64,000 nucleotides of DNA from CAVDHB01 sp963608705 (GTDB lineage Bacteria; Bacteroidota; Bacteroidia; Bacteroidales; Bacteroidaceae): the NCBI GenBank assembly GCA_963608705.1, contig CAVDHB010000068.1:1-64000 (forward strand), written 5' to 3'. The notes beneath the pieces were generated by a model. The model was given only the letters and a program-made list of their open reading frames with translations, had not been told where the DNA came from and made no database searches. Shown here in pieces: positions 15,959 to 25,773 of the stretch. Every line of letters starts with the position of its first letter. Position 1 is the stretch's first letter. Made by a program: the position numbers and the translations under genes.

Positions 15959-15997
15959 AAAAAAGTGCCAAACCTCTGTAAGAGGTCGGCACTTTCC
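15959..15997 (-). terminator. Terminator of clpC
   Basis: AAAGTGCC and ACCTCT pair with AGAGGT and GGCACTTT; on the minus strand a TTTTTTT run follows. Confidence 0.75.
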
Positions 15998-16015
15998 AAT
16001 TCTTTTAAGTTTTAT

Positions 16016-18226
16016 TCAAACATTTACTTTTTCTTCCGTCTTCGCCACATTCCGTTTCTTACGGGTGGTAAAACTGAGCTTGTCATGGTGCTCTTTATGA
16101 CAAATTTGCACAGTGTCTCCTGCTTTTACTTTTTCGTTCAATATGAGGTCACACAGTTCATCCTCGATGTAAGTTTGGATAGCACGGCGCAAGGGACGCG
16201 CTCCGAACTGTACGTCATAGCCTTTGTCGGCCAGGAAGTTCAATGCACTGTCAGATATGCGCAAATGGTAGTCCTGTTGGGCGATGCGCTGGATTACTTT
16301 GTCTGTTTCTAGTTTCACAATCTGCAAGATGGACTCCTTGCCAAGTTGGTCGAACATTATCAAATCGTCGAGACGGTTCAGAAATTCCGGGGCAAATTGC
16401 TTACGCAACGCTTTCTGGATAATGGAGCGGGAGAGGGTGTTGGTGTCATTTGCCGTAGGGGTCTTGAATCCGATACCCGTGCCGAAGTCCTTCAGTTGGC
16501 GTGTGCCGCAGTTGGAAGTCATGATGATGATTGTGTTCTTGAAGTCCACAGTCCTTCCGTAGCTGTCCGTTAGTCGTCCCTCGTCCATGATTTGAAGCAG
16601 GAGGTTGTAGACATCAGCGTGCGCTTTCTCTATCTCGTCCAAAAGAACGATAGAGTAGGGATGCCGACGTACCTTCTCTGTCAGTTGTCCGCCTTCCTCA
16701 TAGCCCACGTAGCCCGGAGGTGCGCCTACCAGACGGCTCACTGTGAACTTCTCCATATACTCGCTCATGTCGATACGTATCAAAGCGTCCTTGCTGCCAA
16801 ACATATATAGGGCAAGCTGCTGGGTAAGATAGGTCTTGCCAACTCCCGTGGGGCCAAGGAACATGAACACGCCGATAGGGCGGTTCGGATCGTTCAAGCC
16901 TAAGCGGTTGCGCTGTATGGCTTTGCAAAGTTTCTCGATGGCGTTTTGCTGACCGATGACTTTCGAGGAAAACTCCGTGTACATGTTGCGGAGTCTCTTC
17001 TCCTCGCCTTGTGCCATTTTCTGTACAGGCACACCGCTCATCATGCTGACCACTTTCTCGATTTGCTGTTCATCCACTGTCTCTCTTCTCTCGCTGAGTC
17101 GCTTTTCCCAGTCTTGCTTTGCCTTTTCAAGCTCCACTTCAGCGGTGGCCTCTTTATCGCGGTATCCGGCAGCCAGTTCGAAATTTTGCATTCTTACAGC
17201 TTCTGTCTTCAGATGCTTTAAGTCTTTGATTTCCTCTTCTTTGCTTTCGATTTCCTTGGGTACACTCACGTTGGCGATGCGTACTCTGGAGCCGGCCTCG
17301 TCAAGTATGTCTATTGCCTTGTCGGGAAAGTTGCGGTCAGAGATGTAACGGTCTGCCAATTTGACACACGCCTGTAAGGCATCGGTGGTGTAGGTCACAT
17401 TGTGATGTGCCTCGTAGCGGTCTTTGATGTTCTCCAGAATTTGCATGGTCTCATCCGCAGTGGCTGGCTCCACCAACACTTTCTGGAAACGTCTCTCCAA
17501 GGCTCCGTCCTTCTCGATAGTCTTGCGGTACTCATCAATGGTCGTGGCGCCGATGCACTGAATCTCCCCTCTGGCAAGAGCTGGTTTGAGGATGTTGGCG
17601 GCATCCATCGAACCCGGTGCGGAACCTGCGCCAATGATGGTGTGAATCTCATCGATGAAAAGGATGATATTCTTGTTGGCTTGTAATTCGTTGATGATAC
17701 TCTTGATGCGTTCCTCGAACTGGCCGCGGTATTTCGTGCCGGCTACCACTGAAGTCAAATCCAACGAAATAATCCGCTTGTCAAACAACGTGCGGGAAAC
17801 CTTGTGCTCGTTGATACGTGTGGCCAGTCCCTCTACGATGGCGGACTTGCCGACACCTGGTTCTCCAATGAGGATAGGGTTGTTCTTCTTGCGACGGCTC
17901 AGAATCTGCGCTAACCGTTCGATTTCTTTTTCCCTCCCCACTACGGGGTCTAATATGCCTTTTTCAGCAGCCTTGGTCATGTCGAATCCGAAATGATCCA
18001 GTGCCGGAGTATCGCTTGCCGCCTTGCGGCGTGCTTCTTTCTTCTTTTGATTTTCTTCTTTATCGAAAGAGTTGCCTGCTTCTTCCTCTTCCTCGTCGTC
18101 ATTGAGGAATCCCATGCCGTCCTGCACCTGAGGGATGCGGATCAGCGTCTCTTCCCAAAGACTGTTTGTCTCGTGGAAGGGCAGGAAGCGTGTTCCTTTT
18201 TCGTTCATTTCTTTCTTATTGTTCAT
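16016..18226 (-). CDS. clpC: ClpC-type Clp ATPase lacking the N domain
   Basis: A 736-residue AAA+ unfoldase. D1: Walker A GEPGVGKS (121-128), Walker B ILFIDE (187-192). A short coiled middle domain lies at about 325-385. D2: Walker A GPTGVGKT (458-465), Walker B IVLLDE (526-531). An IGF tripeptide (585-587) is the loop that docks onto ClpP. The usual duplicated Clp-N domain (about 150 residues that bind adaptors) is missing: only a 75-residue lead with an acidic run (NDDEEEEEAG) precedes D1. No in-frame remnant is present upstream, where a promoter (TATCTTTG, 18251-18244) and the glnN terminator follow. Relatives I recall in Bacteroides are about 840 residues long. Confidence 0.9.
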   Translation of the reverse strand: MNNKKEMNEKGTRFLPFHETNSLWEETLIRIPQVQDGMGFLNDDEEEEEAGNSFDKEENQKKKEARRKAASDTPALDHFGFDMTKAAEKGILDPVVGREKEIERLAQILSRRKKNNPILIGEPGVGKSAIVEGLATRINEHKVSRTLFDKRIISLDLTSVVAGTKYRGQFEERIKSIINELQANKNIILFIDEIHTIIGAGSAPGSMDAANILKPALARGEIQCIGATTIDEYRKTIEKDGALERRFQKVLVEPATADETMQILENIKDRYEAHHNVTYTTDALQACVKLADRYISDRNFPDKAIDILDEAGSRVRIANVSVPKEIESKEEEIKDLKHLKTEAVRMQNFELAAGYRDKEATAEVELEKAKQDWEKRLSERRETVDEQQIEKVVSMMSGVPVQKMAQGEEKRLRNMYTEFSSKVIGQQNAIEKLCKAIQRNRLGLNDPNRPIGVFMFLGPTGVGKTYLTQQLALYMFGSKDALIRIDMSEYMEKFTVSRLVGAPPGYVGYEEGGQLTEKVRRHPYSIVLLDEIEKAHADVYNLLLQIMDEGRLTDSYGRTVDFKNTIIIMTSNCGTRQLKDFGTGIGFKTPTANDTNTLSRSIIQKALRKQFAPEFLNRLDDLIMFDQLGKESILQIVKLETDKVIQRIAQQDYHLRISDSALNFLADKGYDVQFGARPLRRAIQTYIEDELCDLILNEKVKAGDTVQICHKEHHDKLSFTTRKKRNVAKTEEKVNV

Positions 18227-18325
18227 TTACACTGTTGTTGTTACAAAGATACAGCTTTTTTTGTATAGAAAACCTCCTTTCGTCCGAGAAAGAGCAAAAG
18301 ATGTGCCAAAGCACGAAATTTTAAC

Positions 18326-18363
18326 ATAAAAAAGGACGGGTACGTTTCTCAACGTACTCGTCC
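18326..18363 (-). terminator. Terminator of glnN
   Basis: GGACGAGTACGTT pairs with AACGTACCCGTCC around a 4-nt loop, followed on the minus strand by TTTTTT. Confidence 0.75.
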
Positions 18364-18409
18364 TCGAACTTAAAACAACCAACAAAAGATTTCTCTTTTG
18401 TCTGATGTG

Positions 18410-20602
18410 TTATCTTATAAAAAGCAATTCTCTGTATTTGGGCAATGTCCAGAACTCATCATCGATAATGAGTTCTAGTTTGTCTACATGATATCTCACT
18501 TCGTCCATTACGGGTTCTACGGTATCATGGTAAGCGATTGCTTTTTCTCTTTCGCTCTCTATCTTGTTGGCTACTTTGCGGGCGTTCACCAGCTTGTCCA
18601 CTCCTGCGATAATGTAGCCGATGTGGTCAGAAATCTTGGAGATAAGCTCCATGTTTACTTTAGAGATGCTCTCCGCCTTTTCTGCCGGGAAGATTTGTTT
18701 CACTTTCGTCACGTTGTCAATCAAATCGCTCTGGTATCTGGTGGCGATAGGAATGATGTGGTTCAGGCAAAGGTCTCCAAAGGTACGGGCCTCAATCTGA
18801 ATTTTCTTCGTGTAAGTATCCCATTTGATTTCATTGCGTGCCTCGAGTTCTTTTTTGGTCATGATGTGCAAGCTCTCGAACATCTTCACGCTAGCCGGGT
18901 CAAGGTTGCGATCGAATACAACGGGGCAGCTCTTCTCGGTGTCGAGTCCACGTCTTGCGGCTTCTTTCACCCATTCATCGGAATAACCGTTACCGTCAAA
19001 GTGGATAGGTTTGCAAGCGGTGATGTCTTCACGTAAGATGTCCAGAATAGCACTTTCCTTGGCCTCTCCTTTGGCTATCAAAGCGTCCACGCGTTCTTTG
19101 AAGTTGTTCAAAGCCTCTGCCACAGCGGCGTTCAAGGTTGTCATGGCGGAAGCACAGTTGGCGTCGGAACCTACCGCACGGAACTCAAAACGGTTGCCAG
19201 TGAAAGCGAACGGTGAAGTACGGTTACGGTCGGTGTTATCAATAGCCAATTCCGGTATTGACGGGATGTCGAGCTTGAAGCCTTCCTTGCCACCGAAGTT
19301 CACCAGGTCTTCCTTGTTGGATTTCTCCAAGTGGTCAAGCAGAGAAGATACTTGTTTGCCTAAGAAAGAGGAGATGATTGCCGGTGGTGCCTCGTTGGCG
19401 CCCAGACGATGGGCGTTGGTGGCACTCTCGATGGAGGCTTTGATTACACCGTTGTGTTTATACAGACCCATCAAGGTCTCTACCGCAAATACGGCGAAAC
19501 GCAGGTTGTCGTTCGGGGTCTTGCCGGGAGCATGTAACAACACGCCTGTATCAGTAGTCAATGACCAGTTGTTGTGCTTACCAGAACCGTTGATGCCGTC
19601 GAATGGTTTTTCATGCAACAGGCAACGGAATCCATGCTTGCGGGCAATTTTGCGCATCAAGGACATGATGAGCATATTGTGGTCTACAGCGATGTTGCAT
19701 TCCTCAAAAATGGGGGCGCACTCGAACTGGTTGGGAGCCACCTCGTTGTGACGGGTCTTGCAAGGGATACCTAATTCCCAAGCCTGAATTTCCAAGTCAC
19801 GCATGAAAGCTCCTACACGCTCAGGGATGGCACCGAAGTAATGGTCTTCCATCTGCTGGTTCTTGGCGGCGTTGTGTCCCATCAGGGTACGGCCTGTCAA
19901 GAGCAAGTCGGGACGTGCGGCGTACAGACCCTCATCCACGAGGAAGTATTCCTGTTCCCAGCCTAAGTTGGCTTTCACTTTCTTCACTTCGGGGTAGAAG
20001 TATTTGGCTACTCCTGTGGCGGCCACGTCTACGGCGTGCAACGCTTTCAACAAAGGTGTCTTGTAGTCCAGTGCCTCACCTGTATAAGAGATGAAGACTG
20101 TAGGAATCATCAATGTGTCTCCTACCACAAATACGGGGGATGAAGGATCCCATGCCGTGTAGCCACGTGCCTCGAAGGTGCTTCGGATACCTCCGCTGGG
20201 GAAGGAAGATGCGTCAGGTTCCTGCTGAACAAGTGACTTTCCGGTGAATTCCTCAATCACACCACCTTTGAAATCGTGTTCAATGAATGCGTCGTGTTTC
20301 TCAGCGGTGGCTTCGGTCAGCGGCTGGAACCAGTGGGTACAGTGTGTTACACCCAGTTCCATAGCCCATTTCTTCATTCCCTCGGCCACTTCATCGGCGA
20401 TGGAACGATCCAACTGGCTACCGTTGTCGATTACTTCACACATTTTGGTGTACGTCTTTTTCGAGAGGTATTTGTACATTTTCTCTCTGTTGAAGACGTA
20501 TTTCGCGAAGTACTCAGACGGGCGTTCTTTGGGAGTTTCCACTTCCAACGCTCTCTTCTTGAAAGCCTCTTCAATCACATGAAATCTTAAATTCATTCCC
20601 AT
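18410..20602 (-). CDS. glnN: Glutamine synthetase type III
   Basis: A 730-residue enzyme of the GlnN (GSIII) type, which joins ammonia to glutamate with ATP. Typical GSIII segments are seen: CTHWFQPLTEATAEKHDAF, QQEPDASSFPSGGIRSTFEARGYTAWDPSSP (partial), GWEQEYFLVDEGLY, GKHNNWSL and NRTSPFAFTGNRFEFRAVGS. GSIII is the main form in Bacteroides. The start may be the second Met (MNLRFHV, 20596). It lies 40 bp after dapL in the same direction, so dapF-dapL-glnN may be one unit linking lysine/cell-wall precursor synthesis to nitrogen assimilation. Confidence 0.95.
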   Translation of the reverse strand: MGMNLRFHVIEEAFKKRALEVETPKERPSEYFAKYVFNREKMYKYLSKKTYTKMCEVIDNGSQLDRSIADEVAEGMKKWAMELGVTHCTHWFQPLTEATAEKHDAFIEHDFKGGVIEEFTGKSLVQQEPDASSFPSGGIRSTFEARGYTAWDPSSPVFVVGDTLMIPTVFISYTGEALDYKTPLLKALHAVDVAATGVAKYFYPEVKKVKANLGWEQEYFLVDEGLYAARPDLLLTGRTLMGHNAAKNQQMEDHYFGAIPERVGAFMRDLEIQAWELGIPCKTRHNEVAPNQFECAPIFEECNIAVDHNMLIMSLMRKIARKHGFRCLLHEKPFDGINGSGKHNNWSLTTDTGVLLHAPGKTPNDNLRFAVFAVETLMGLYKHNGVIKASIESATNAHRLGANEAPPAIISSFLGKQVSSLLDHLEKSNKEDLVNFGGKEGFKLDIPSIPELAIDNTDRNRTSPFAFTGNRFEFRAVGSDANCASAMTTLNAAVAEALNNFKERVDALIAKGEAKESAILDILREDITACKPIHFDGNGYSDEWVKEAARRGLDTEKSCPVVFDRNLDPASVKMFESLHIMTKKELEARNEIKWDTYTKKIQIEARTFGDLCLNHIIPIATRYQSDLIDNVTKVKQIFPAEKAESISKVNMELISKISDHIGYIIAGVDKLVNARKVANKIESEREKAIAYHDTVEPVMDEVRYHVDKLELIIDDEFWTLPKYRELLFIR

Positions 20603-20641
20603 GCTTATAATTTTTATGGATTAAACGTTTGTGTCTATTCT

Positions 20642-21877
20642 TTATTTACCAGCCCATGCCTTGATGCGTGCCATGGCTTCCTCGCAGTCCTCACGTTCGC
20701 CAAAGGCCGTGAGACGGAAATACCCTTCTCCACTGGGGCCGAAACCTACACCAGGGGTACCCACAATATGTACCTCATGCAACAGTTTCTCGAAGAATTC
20801 CCAGGAAGTGACTCCCTCTGGTGTCTTCAGCCAGATATAGGGGGCATTTTCTCCACCGAACACCTCGAACCCAGCTTCTTTTAGTGTTTTGCGCATCAAG
20901 CGGGCGTTGGTCATATAATATTGTATGGTTTCTTCAATTTGCTTCTTTCCCTCCGGTGTGTAGGTTGCTTCGGCACCACGTTGTGTGATATAGCTCACAC
21001 CGTTGAACTTTGTGCACTGGCGGCGGTTCCACAATGGGTTTAGTTGTACTTCCGTACCGTCTGCCGCTGTAGCGGTCAGTTCCTCTGGCACGATAGTGAA
21101 TCCACAGCGTACACCGGTGAATCCGGCTGTCTTGGAAAAGCTGTGGAACTCAATGGCGCATTTCTTCGCACCCTCTATCTCATAGATGGAGTGGGGGATG
21201 TCCGGGTCTTGAATATACGCCTCGTATGCTGCATCGTACATGATGAGCGTGTGGTTCTTCAAAGCGTATTCAACCCATTTCTCCAGTTCAGACCGGGTTA
21301 TCACTGTTCCTGTAGGGTTGTTCGGATAGCAGAGATACACCACATCCACTTTCTTTTCGGGAATAGCTGGTGTGAAATTGTTTTCCTTAGTACAAGGCAT
21401 ATACGTTACGTCGCTCCATTTACCGTCTGGAAGAATGTCGCCTGTGCGTCCCGCCATAGCGTTACTGTCGATGTAAACGGGGTAAATCGGGTCGGTCACG
21501 CAGATTGTATTTCTTAATCCTAAGATGTCACCGATGTTGCCTGTATCACTCTTCGCTCCGTCATTGATGAACACTTCGTTTGTGTTCAACTGGATGCCAC
21601 GTGGCTCAAATACATTTTTAATAATGGCTTCTTCCAAGAAGGTATATCCATGTTCTGGACCATAGCCTCGGAACGTTTTTGCGGAAGCCATCTCGTCCAC
21701 GGCTTTGTGCATGGCCTCGATAACGGCCGGTGCCAAAGGGCGTGTCACGTCACCTATGCCCAGACGGATGATTTTCGCCTCTGGATGCTGCTCTTTGTAG
21801 GCCGCTACTTTACGGGCGATGTCCACAAAAAGGTATGTCTTTGGTATTTTCAGGAAATTGTCGTTGATATATGCCAT
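20642..21877 (-). CDS. dapL: LL-diaminopimelate aminotransferase
   Basis: A 411-residue PLP-dependent class I/II aminotransferase that makes LL-diaminopimelate directly from tetrahydrodipicolinate. Seen: RLGIGDVTRPLAP, FRGYGPEHGYTFLEEAI, DPIYPVYIDSNAMAG, YPNNPTGTVITRSELEKWV and the PLP lysine K249 in SFSKTAGFTGVRCG. Length fits the family. The gene begins 35 bp after dapF ends, and the two enzymes catalyse consecutive steps. Confidence 0.95.
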   Translation of the reverse strand: MAYINDNFLKIPKTYLFVDIARKVAAYKEQHPEAKIIRLGIGDVTRPLAPAVIEAMHKAVDEMASAKTFRGYGPEHGYTFLEEAIIKNVFEPRGIQLNTNEVFINDGAKSDTGNIGDILGLRNTICVTDPIYPVYIDSNAMAGRTGDILPDGKWSDVTYMPCTKENNFTPAIPEKKVDVVYLCYPNNPTGTVITRSELEKWVEYALKNHTLIMYDAAYEAYIQDPDIPHSIYEIEGAKKCAIEFHSFSKTAGFTGVRCGFTIVPEELTATAADGTEVQLNPLWNRRQCTKFNGVSYITQRGAEATYTPEGKKQIEETIQYYMTNARLMRKTLKEAGFEVFGGENAPYIWLKTPEGVTSWEFFEKLLHEVHIVGTPGVGFGPSGEGYFRLTAFGEREDCEEAMARIKAWAGK

Positions 21878-21912
21878 TGTTGTTTCTCTTTATATTGATT
21901 CTGTCGTAGATT

Positions 21913-22767
21913 TTATAATGCGATTTGTCCTTCGAATACGGTGGTGGCCGGGCCGGTCATAAATATGTGTCCGGTCTTTTCATCCCATTGATTATGCACT
22001 TTCCCACCATCCATCTCTATTTCCGACTCTCGTCCGGCTCTGCCGGTAAGTGCTGCCGCTACGGTGGTGGCGCAAGATCCTGTGCCACAGGCCATTGTGA
22101 TACCACTTCCTCTTTCCCATACTCGCATACGGATACTTCCGTCGGGACGCACTTGCGCAAATTCGATATTGCATTGTTCGGGGAAAATGGAATGCCGCTC
22201 CAGCGAAGGGCCTACTTTATGAAGGTCAATAGAAGAAATATCATCTGTGAATATAACAAAATGGGGATTTCCCATGCATACGAATGTACCTTTGAACGAA
22301 CCTTGGTCTGTGTGGATGACACCTTCTTTCAGGCTTCCGTCTGGTGTGTTTAGTTGGGCGATGTTATGGAGTATAGGCTCGCCCATATCCACTGTGGCGG
22401 CGACTACCTCTCCTCCTTTCTCGTGTACCTTAATAGTCTTCACGCCCGATTTGGTCTCCACTTGGATTTCGGTCTTATAAGTAAGGTGATGGTCTACCAC
22501 ATACTTGGCCACACATCGGATGCCGTTCCCGCACATCATTGCCTCCGAACCGTCATTGTTGAAGATTCGCATGGTGAAGTCAGCTTTTTCTGATTTTCCG
22601 ATGAGAATAAGTCCGTCAGAGCCTATTCCGAAATGAGGTCGGCTCCATTTCACCGCCGTCTTGCCTGGGTCGGGAATCGGATTGTCTGGTGTGTAGACGT
22701 AAATATAGTCATTGCCAGCTCCCTCCATCTTTGTAAACCTTACGATACTTTGTGCCATTTTGTTCAA
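21913..22767 (-). CDS. dapF: Diaminopimelate epimerase
   Basis: A 284-residue cytoplasmic enzyme that converts LL- to meso-diaminopimelate for lysine and peptidoglycan. The two catalytic cysteines are in MMCGNGIRC (C79) and MACGTGSCATT; KMEGAGNDYIYV and NNDGSEA are family marks. The start could be MAQSIVRFTK (22758), four codons in. A minus-strand TACCTTTG box at 22815-22808 lies about 40 bp upstream and may drive dapF-dapL-glnN. Confidence 0.95.
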   Translation of the reverse strand: MNKMAQSIVRFTKMEGAGNDYIYVYTPDNPIPDPGKTAVKWSRPHFGIGSDGLILIGKSEKADFTMRIFNNDGSEAMMCGNGIRCVAKYVVDHHLTYKTEIQVETKSGVKTIKVHEKGGEVVAATVDMGEPILHNIAQLNTPDGSLKEGVIHTDQGSFKGTFVCMGNPHFVIFTDDISSIDLHKVGPSLERHSIFPEQCNIEFAQVRPDGSIRMRVWERGSGITMACGTGSCATTVAAALTGRAGRESEIEMDGGKVHNQWDEKTGHIFMTGPATTVFEGQIAL

Positions 22768-23128
22768 AACTGAATCGTTCGTTATTGCTTTTTGTATTTC
22801 TTTTCAGCAAAGGTATTGCTTTCTTGTCAAATAACCTACAAAAAGACTGGAAAAAGTGCCTATTTTATGATTTGTTTTCAATTTGGCGTGTAAAAAATGC
22901 CCTTTTGTCAGTCTTGGGTAGTTGGAATAAAAAAGAAACAAGAAATACTGCGTCCGCCATACCATATTAACTTAGAATTAGACTAAAAGCAGAACTAAAT
23001 AGATACCAATGTGTATGTCCATTACGAATTTTAACTTGGACTGCAATTCCTTGTATATTTGCCCTATATTGATTTATAAGGGAGAAGGGGGAGGGGAACT
23101 TTGCAGATTCCCCCCCCCCCTCAAAAAA
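22768..23128. other. Intergenic region with an 11-base C tract
   Basis: There is no gene here that I can support. It holds the candidate dapF promoter at the left and, at 23110-23120, a run of 11 C just past the stop of the minus-strand rhamnosidase. On the minus strand the G run can pair with CCCCTCCCCC about 15 bases further on, giving a GC-rich hairpin that may end rhamnosidase transcription. Confidence 0.45.
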
Positions 23129-25333
23129 CTAAATATTTGTGTCTACAACAATATTATATCGTCCGCTTTTCAGAATGGGAAGCATTGTCTTTCCGTTCTT
23201 TTTCTGGAATTTTGCCTTTTCTCCGTTGATGAAAACACTCTTAGGACTCTCTATGGGCAGTATGACATCGGCTTCTGTATTTCCGGGAATGGACACATTC
23301 ATCTTAAACGATTTAGTATCTTGGCTATAGCTAACATATACGGCTCCTTTAATTGTTGGAACTTTCGCTTTCGCCCATGGCAATCCACCTAACTGCGGTC
23401 TAATTTCAAAACGGTTCCATCCTGCTTGTGTGGGCTTAACACCTATCAAGTTTCTTATGATGATGTTGCCGGGAGCCGCTCCCCATATGTGGTTCCAGTC
23501 TTGATTGCCTTTATATTTGTTGCCCCATGCTTCCATCGTGATGGTACTTCCTTCACGAATCATGTTGTACCAACTCTTTTCCTGCGTAGAGTTCATCAAA
23601 GAGCGGCCGTACGTCCCGTCCTCACCGGCATATACAGCCTCTAACAGGAACTGTGCGCCAAAGATGCTGCAAGCCATGCCTCGACTTCTGATATAGTCCA
23701 TCACATCCTTTCGCTGTGTCTCTGTTACTAATCCAAATGCCAAGGGGAAAAAGTTGGCATGAAGTGAAGCGTGGCTTGTCGTGTCGCTGTCGACAAAAAG
23801 TTTCCGTTTTTTATCCCAAAACAAGCTTTGAAAACTGTTCTTGACTTGGGCGGCTTTCTTTTGAAAGAAAGCTACGTCATCTTTCTTTCCTAACGCTGCC
23901 GCCATTCTCGCCATCAATATCAGGTCACGATAATAGTATGCGTTTATCACAGACTTGTATTTACCGCCAACATAACCGTCTCTCGATGGCCAGTCGATAA
24001 TGTCTGATATACCGCCACGGTGGTATATTTTAGCCATGATGGCAGGATCTTTCCGTTTTTTTGTTCCTGAAACGGATATAAGATGTTTGTCAGTCTCAAA
24101 GTCCATCAGGCATTTTGCCTTCAGGTCATTGTAATAATAGCGCAATGAGCGCAAATCTCCCGTGTAAAGGTAGTCATACCATGCGTTCATTACCGAGATG
24201 AGTATCCATTCCGTGGGCCATGTGGCTTTATGCATGGAATACTCATGAGAATATCGTGGCAAGTTATATTCATCATCTACGCAATATGCAGTAAGCTGAC
24301 CAATATAGTTGTCGCCTTCGTAGGGCTTTCTCTCCCTATCTCCATCGATAAACTGTCCTGTAAAAGAAGTGGCTTTCACACTATACTTACACAAATCCCA
24401 TACTTTATTTAATACGGTGTCAGGACTATTGAAATAGGAAGCAGCATCATTGTATGGATAGAAAACTGCATTACGTGTCAGTGTGACGTTCGTTCCATTG
24501 CATCCATCCACTTCTACATAGCGGAAAGGTACGACTGAACCTATATAGTCGGGTGTCTTTATGCTGCCGCCTCCTCTGCGGAAATTAATCTGATACGTGT
24601 GCTTACCCTGTTGTAGCGGAATCTGATAAGCGTAATATCTAATCTTGCAATCAGGGTCTCGGTCGACTGCCGCACCTTCCTTTTTTGCTTCCCCCACGTG
24701 TACCGTGACCGTGTCACTATCGCTATCCGTAGATAGAGTGAGGTAAAGTTGGCTACAAAATGCATCTTTGCCAAAGTCGGCGAATAGGCCATTCGCCTTA
24801 GGAGTAATCTTGACTGGAAGTTCCTGTTCCTTTTGGATGGGATAACGCGCAGTGGCGTGTGGCTGAAGAATCTTATCAGTGTAGAAAGCCTCACTCTTGG
24901 CAAAGCCACTTGGCGTGTCATTCTGATTCCATGTCCGAACCGTCCAATAATAGACGCGACCGCCTCTCAATGGAGTTCCCTTATATTCCACGCCCGATGA
25001 TTGTCTGCTTCTGACAACCCCTGAATCCCAGCAGTCTGCTTTTCCTTCTTTTAGGTTCTTCTCGCTGCTTGCTACTAAAATCTGGTACCTCGTCTGCATA
25101 TCGCCAACAGGCAAGTTCCAGCAGAAAGAAGGTGAGGAAGTGAGTATTTTCACTCCTTCATTCTTTGCAAATGCTCCTCCATTCCTTGAAGAAGGTATTA
25201 TGAAACCTTGTGTGGATTGCAATTCTGTGTTGGCCAACAAGTCCAAACGCAGCTCAAAGGGGCGGTTACTCTGTCCCCAAGTAGCCAGGAAGTACGACAA
25301 GCATCCTGCCAATAGTAAGTTTCTTCTTTTCAT
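23129..25333 (-). CDS. Secreted alpha-L-rhamnosidase (GH78-like)
   Basis: A 734-residue exported protein (signal peptide near 1-20, ending FLATWGQS). Order of parts: a fibronectin-like domain (about 45-150), beta-sandwich regions, then an (alpha/alpha)6 catalytic domain from about 320 with the GH78-type motifs DGDRERKPYEGDNYIGQ, DWPSRDGYVGGKY and TITMEAWGNKYKGNQDWNHI, and a C-terminal beta domain. It should remove terminal rhamnose from plant glycans or flavonoid glycosides. It stands alone, without a SusCD pair nearby. It could act on a related alpha-linked sugar. Confidence 0.85.
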   Translation of the reverse strand: MKRRNLLLAGCLSYFLATWGQSNRPFELRLDLLANTELQSTQGFIIPSSRNGGAFAKNEGVKILTSSPSFCWNLPVGDMQTRYQILVASSEKNLKEGKADCWDSGVVRSRQSSGVEYKGTPLRGGRVYYWTVRTWNQNDTPSGFAKSEAFYTDKILQPHATARYPIQKEQELPVKITPKANGLFADFGKDAFCSQLYLTLSTDSDSDTVTVHVGEAKKEGAAVDRDPDCKIRYYAYQIPLQQGKHTYQINFRRGGGSIKTPDYIGSVVPFRYVEVDGCNGTNVTLTRNAVFYPYNDAASYFNSPDTVLNKVWDLCKYSVKATSFTGQFIDGDRERKPYEGDNYIGQLTAYCVDDEYNLPRYSHEYSMHKATWPTEWILISVMNAWYDYLYTGDLRSLRYYYNDLKAKCLMDFETDKHLISVSGTKKRKDPAIMAKIYHRGGISDIIDWPSRDGYVGGKYKSVINAYYYRDLILMARMAAALGKKDDVAFFQKKAAQVKNSFQSLFWDKKRKLFVDSDTTSHASLHANFFPLAFGLVTETQRKDVMDYIRSRGMACSIFGAQFLLEAVYAGEDGTYGRSLMNSTQEKSWYNMIREGSTITMEAWGNKYKGNQDWNHIWGAAPGNIIIRNLIGVKPTQAGWNRFEIRPQLGGLPWAKAKVPTIKGAVYVSYSQDTKSFKMNVSIPGNTEADVILPIESPKSVFINGEKAKFQKKNGKTMLPILKSGRYNIVVDTNI

Positions 25334-25627
25334 AGTTATTGTTTCTTCATCTTTGATTTATCACACGGCAAAGTTATGTCGTTTTCACTCAAAACAGGTA
25401 CGACAATCGTTCATATACTTCCCCAAATAGGTCTTTCGGGGGGCTTTCTACGTTGTAAAGTGTATGAAAGGGTTTAAGACAATTCAGTGTTGTGAACGCT
25501 GCTGGATGTATAATCCGCAAAACGAAACGTTATCTTTTGAGAGTCCTTTCATCTATAGCAAAGTCCAGACATTAGTTTATTCGTTTGTACTTTTATGCTG
25601 TCTGAATAAAAAAATATATGATTCTTT

Positions 25628-25656
25628 TTGTATATGAGGCTTATTCGCTATCTTTG
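25628..25656 (+). promoter_or_regulatory. Promoter in front of a candidate small RNA
   Basis: TTG (25628-25630), 18 bp, TATCTTTG (25649-25656): a perfect Bacteroides-type promoter with no open reading frame after it. Confidence 0.6.
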
Positions 25657-25659
25657 CAG

Positions 25660-25747
25660 CAGAGCAATGTATCAAGTTATCCTCCGTCCGCATTTATTGC
25701 GAGACACACGAGGAAGGCGACGGATTCATTGCTTTTGTTTTTATAGA
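25660..25747 (+). ncRNA. Candidate small RNA, about 85-90 nt
   Basis: Directly after the promoter, AGCAATG (about 25662) pairs with CATTGCT, followed by TTTGTTTTT, which looks like an intrinsic terminator closing the whole transcript. Inside, TCCGTC pairs with GACGGA and TCCTC with GAGGA in mutually exclusive ways. No reading frame of note lies in it. This could be a trans-acting RNA or a leader, but the next plus-strand gene is 760 bp away. Confidence 0.4.
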
Positions 25748-25773
25748 TGCTTCATGCCCCATCTTTATATTTT

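Noticed and set aside
19011..19751. 246-residue open frame antisense to glnN
   Set aside because: Mirror of a conserved glutamine synthetase; composition is typical of such shadows.
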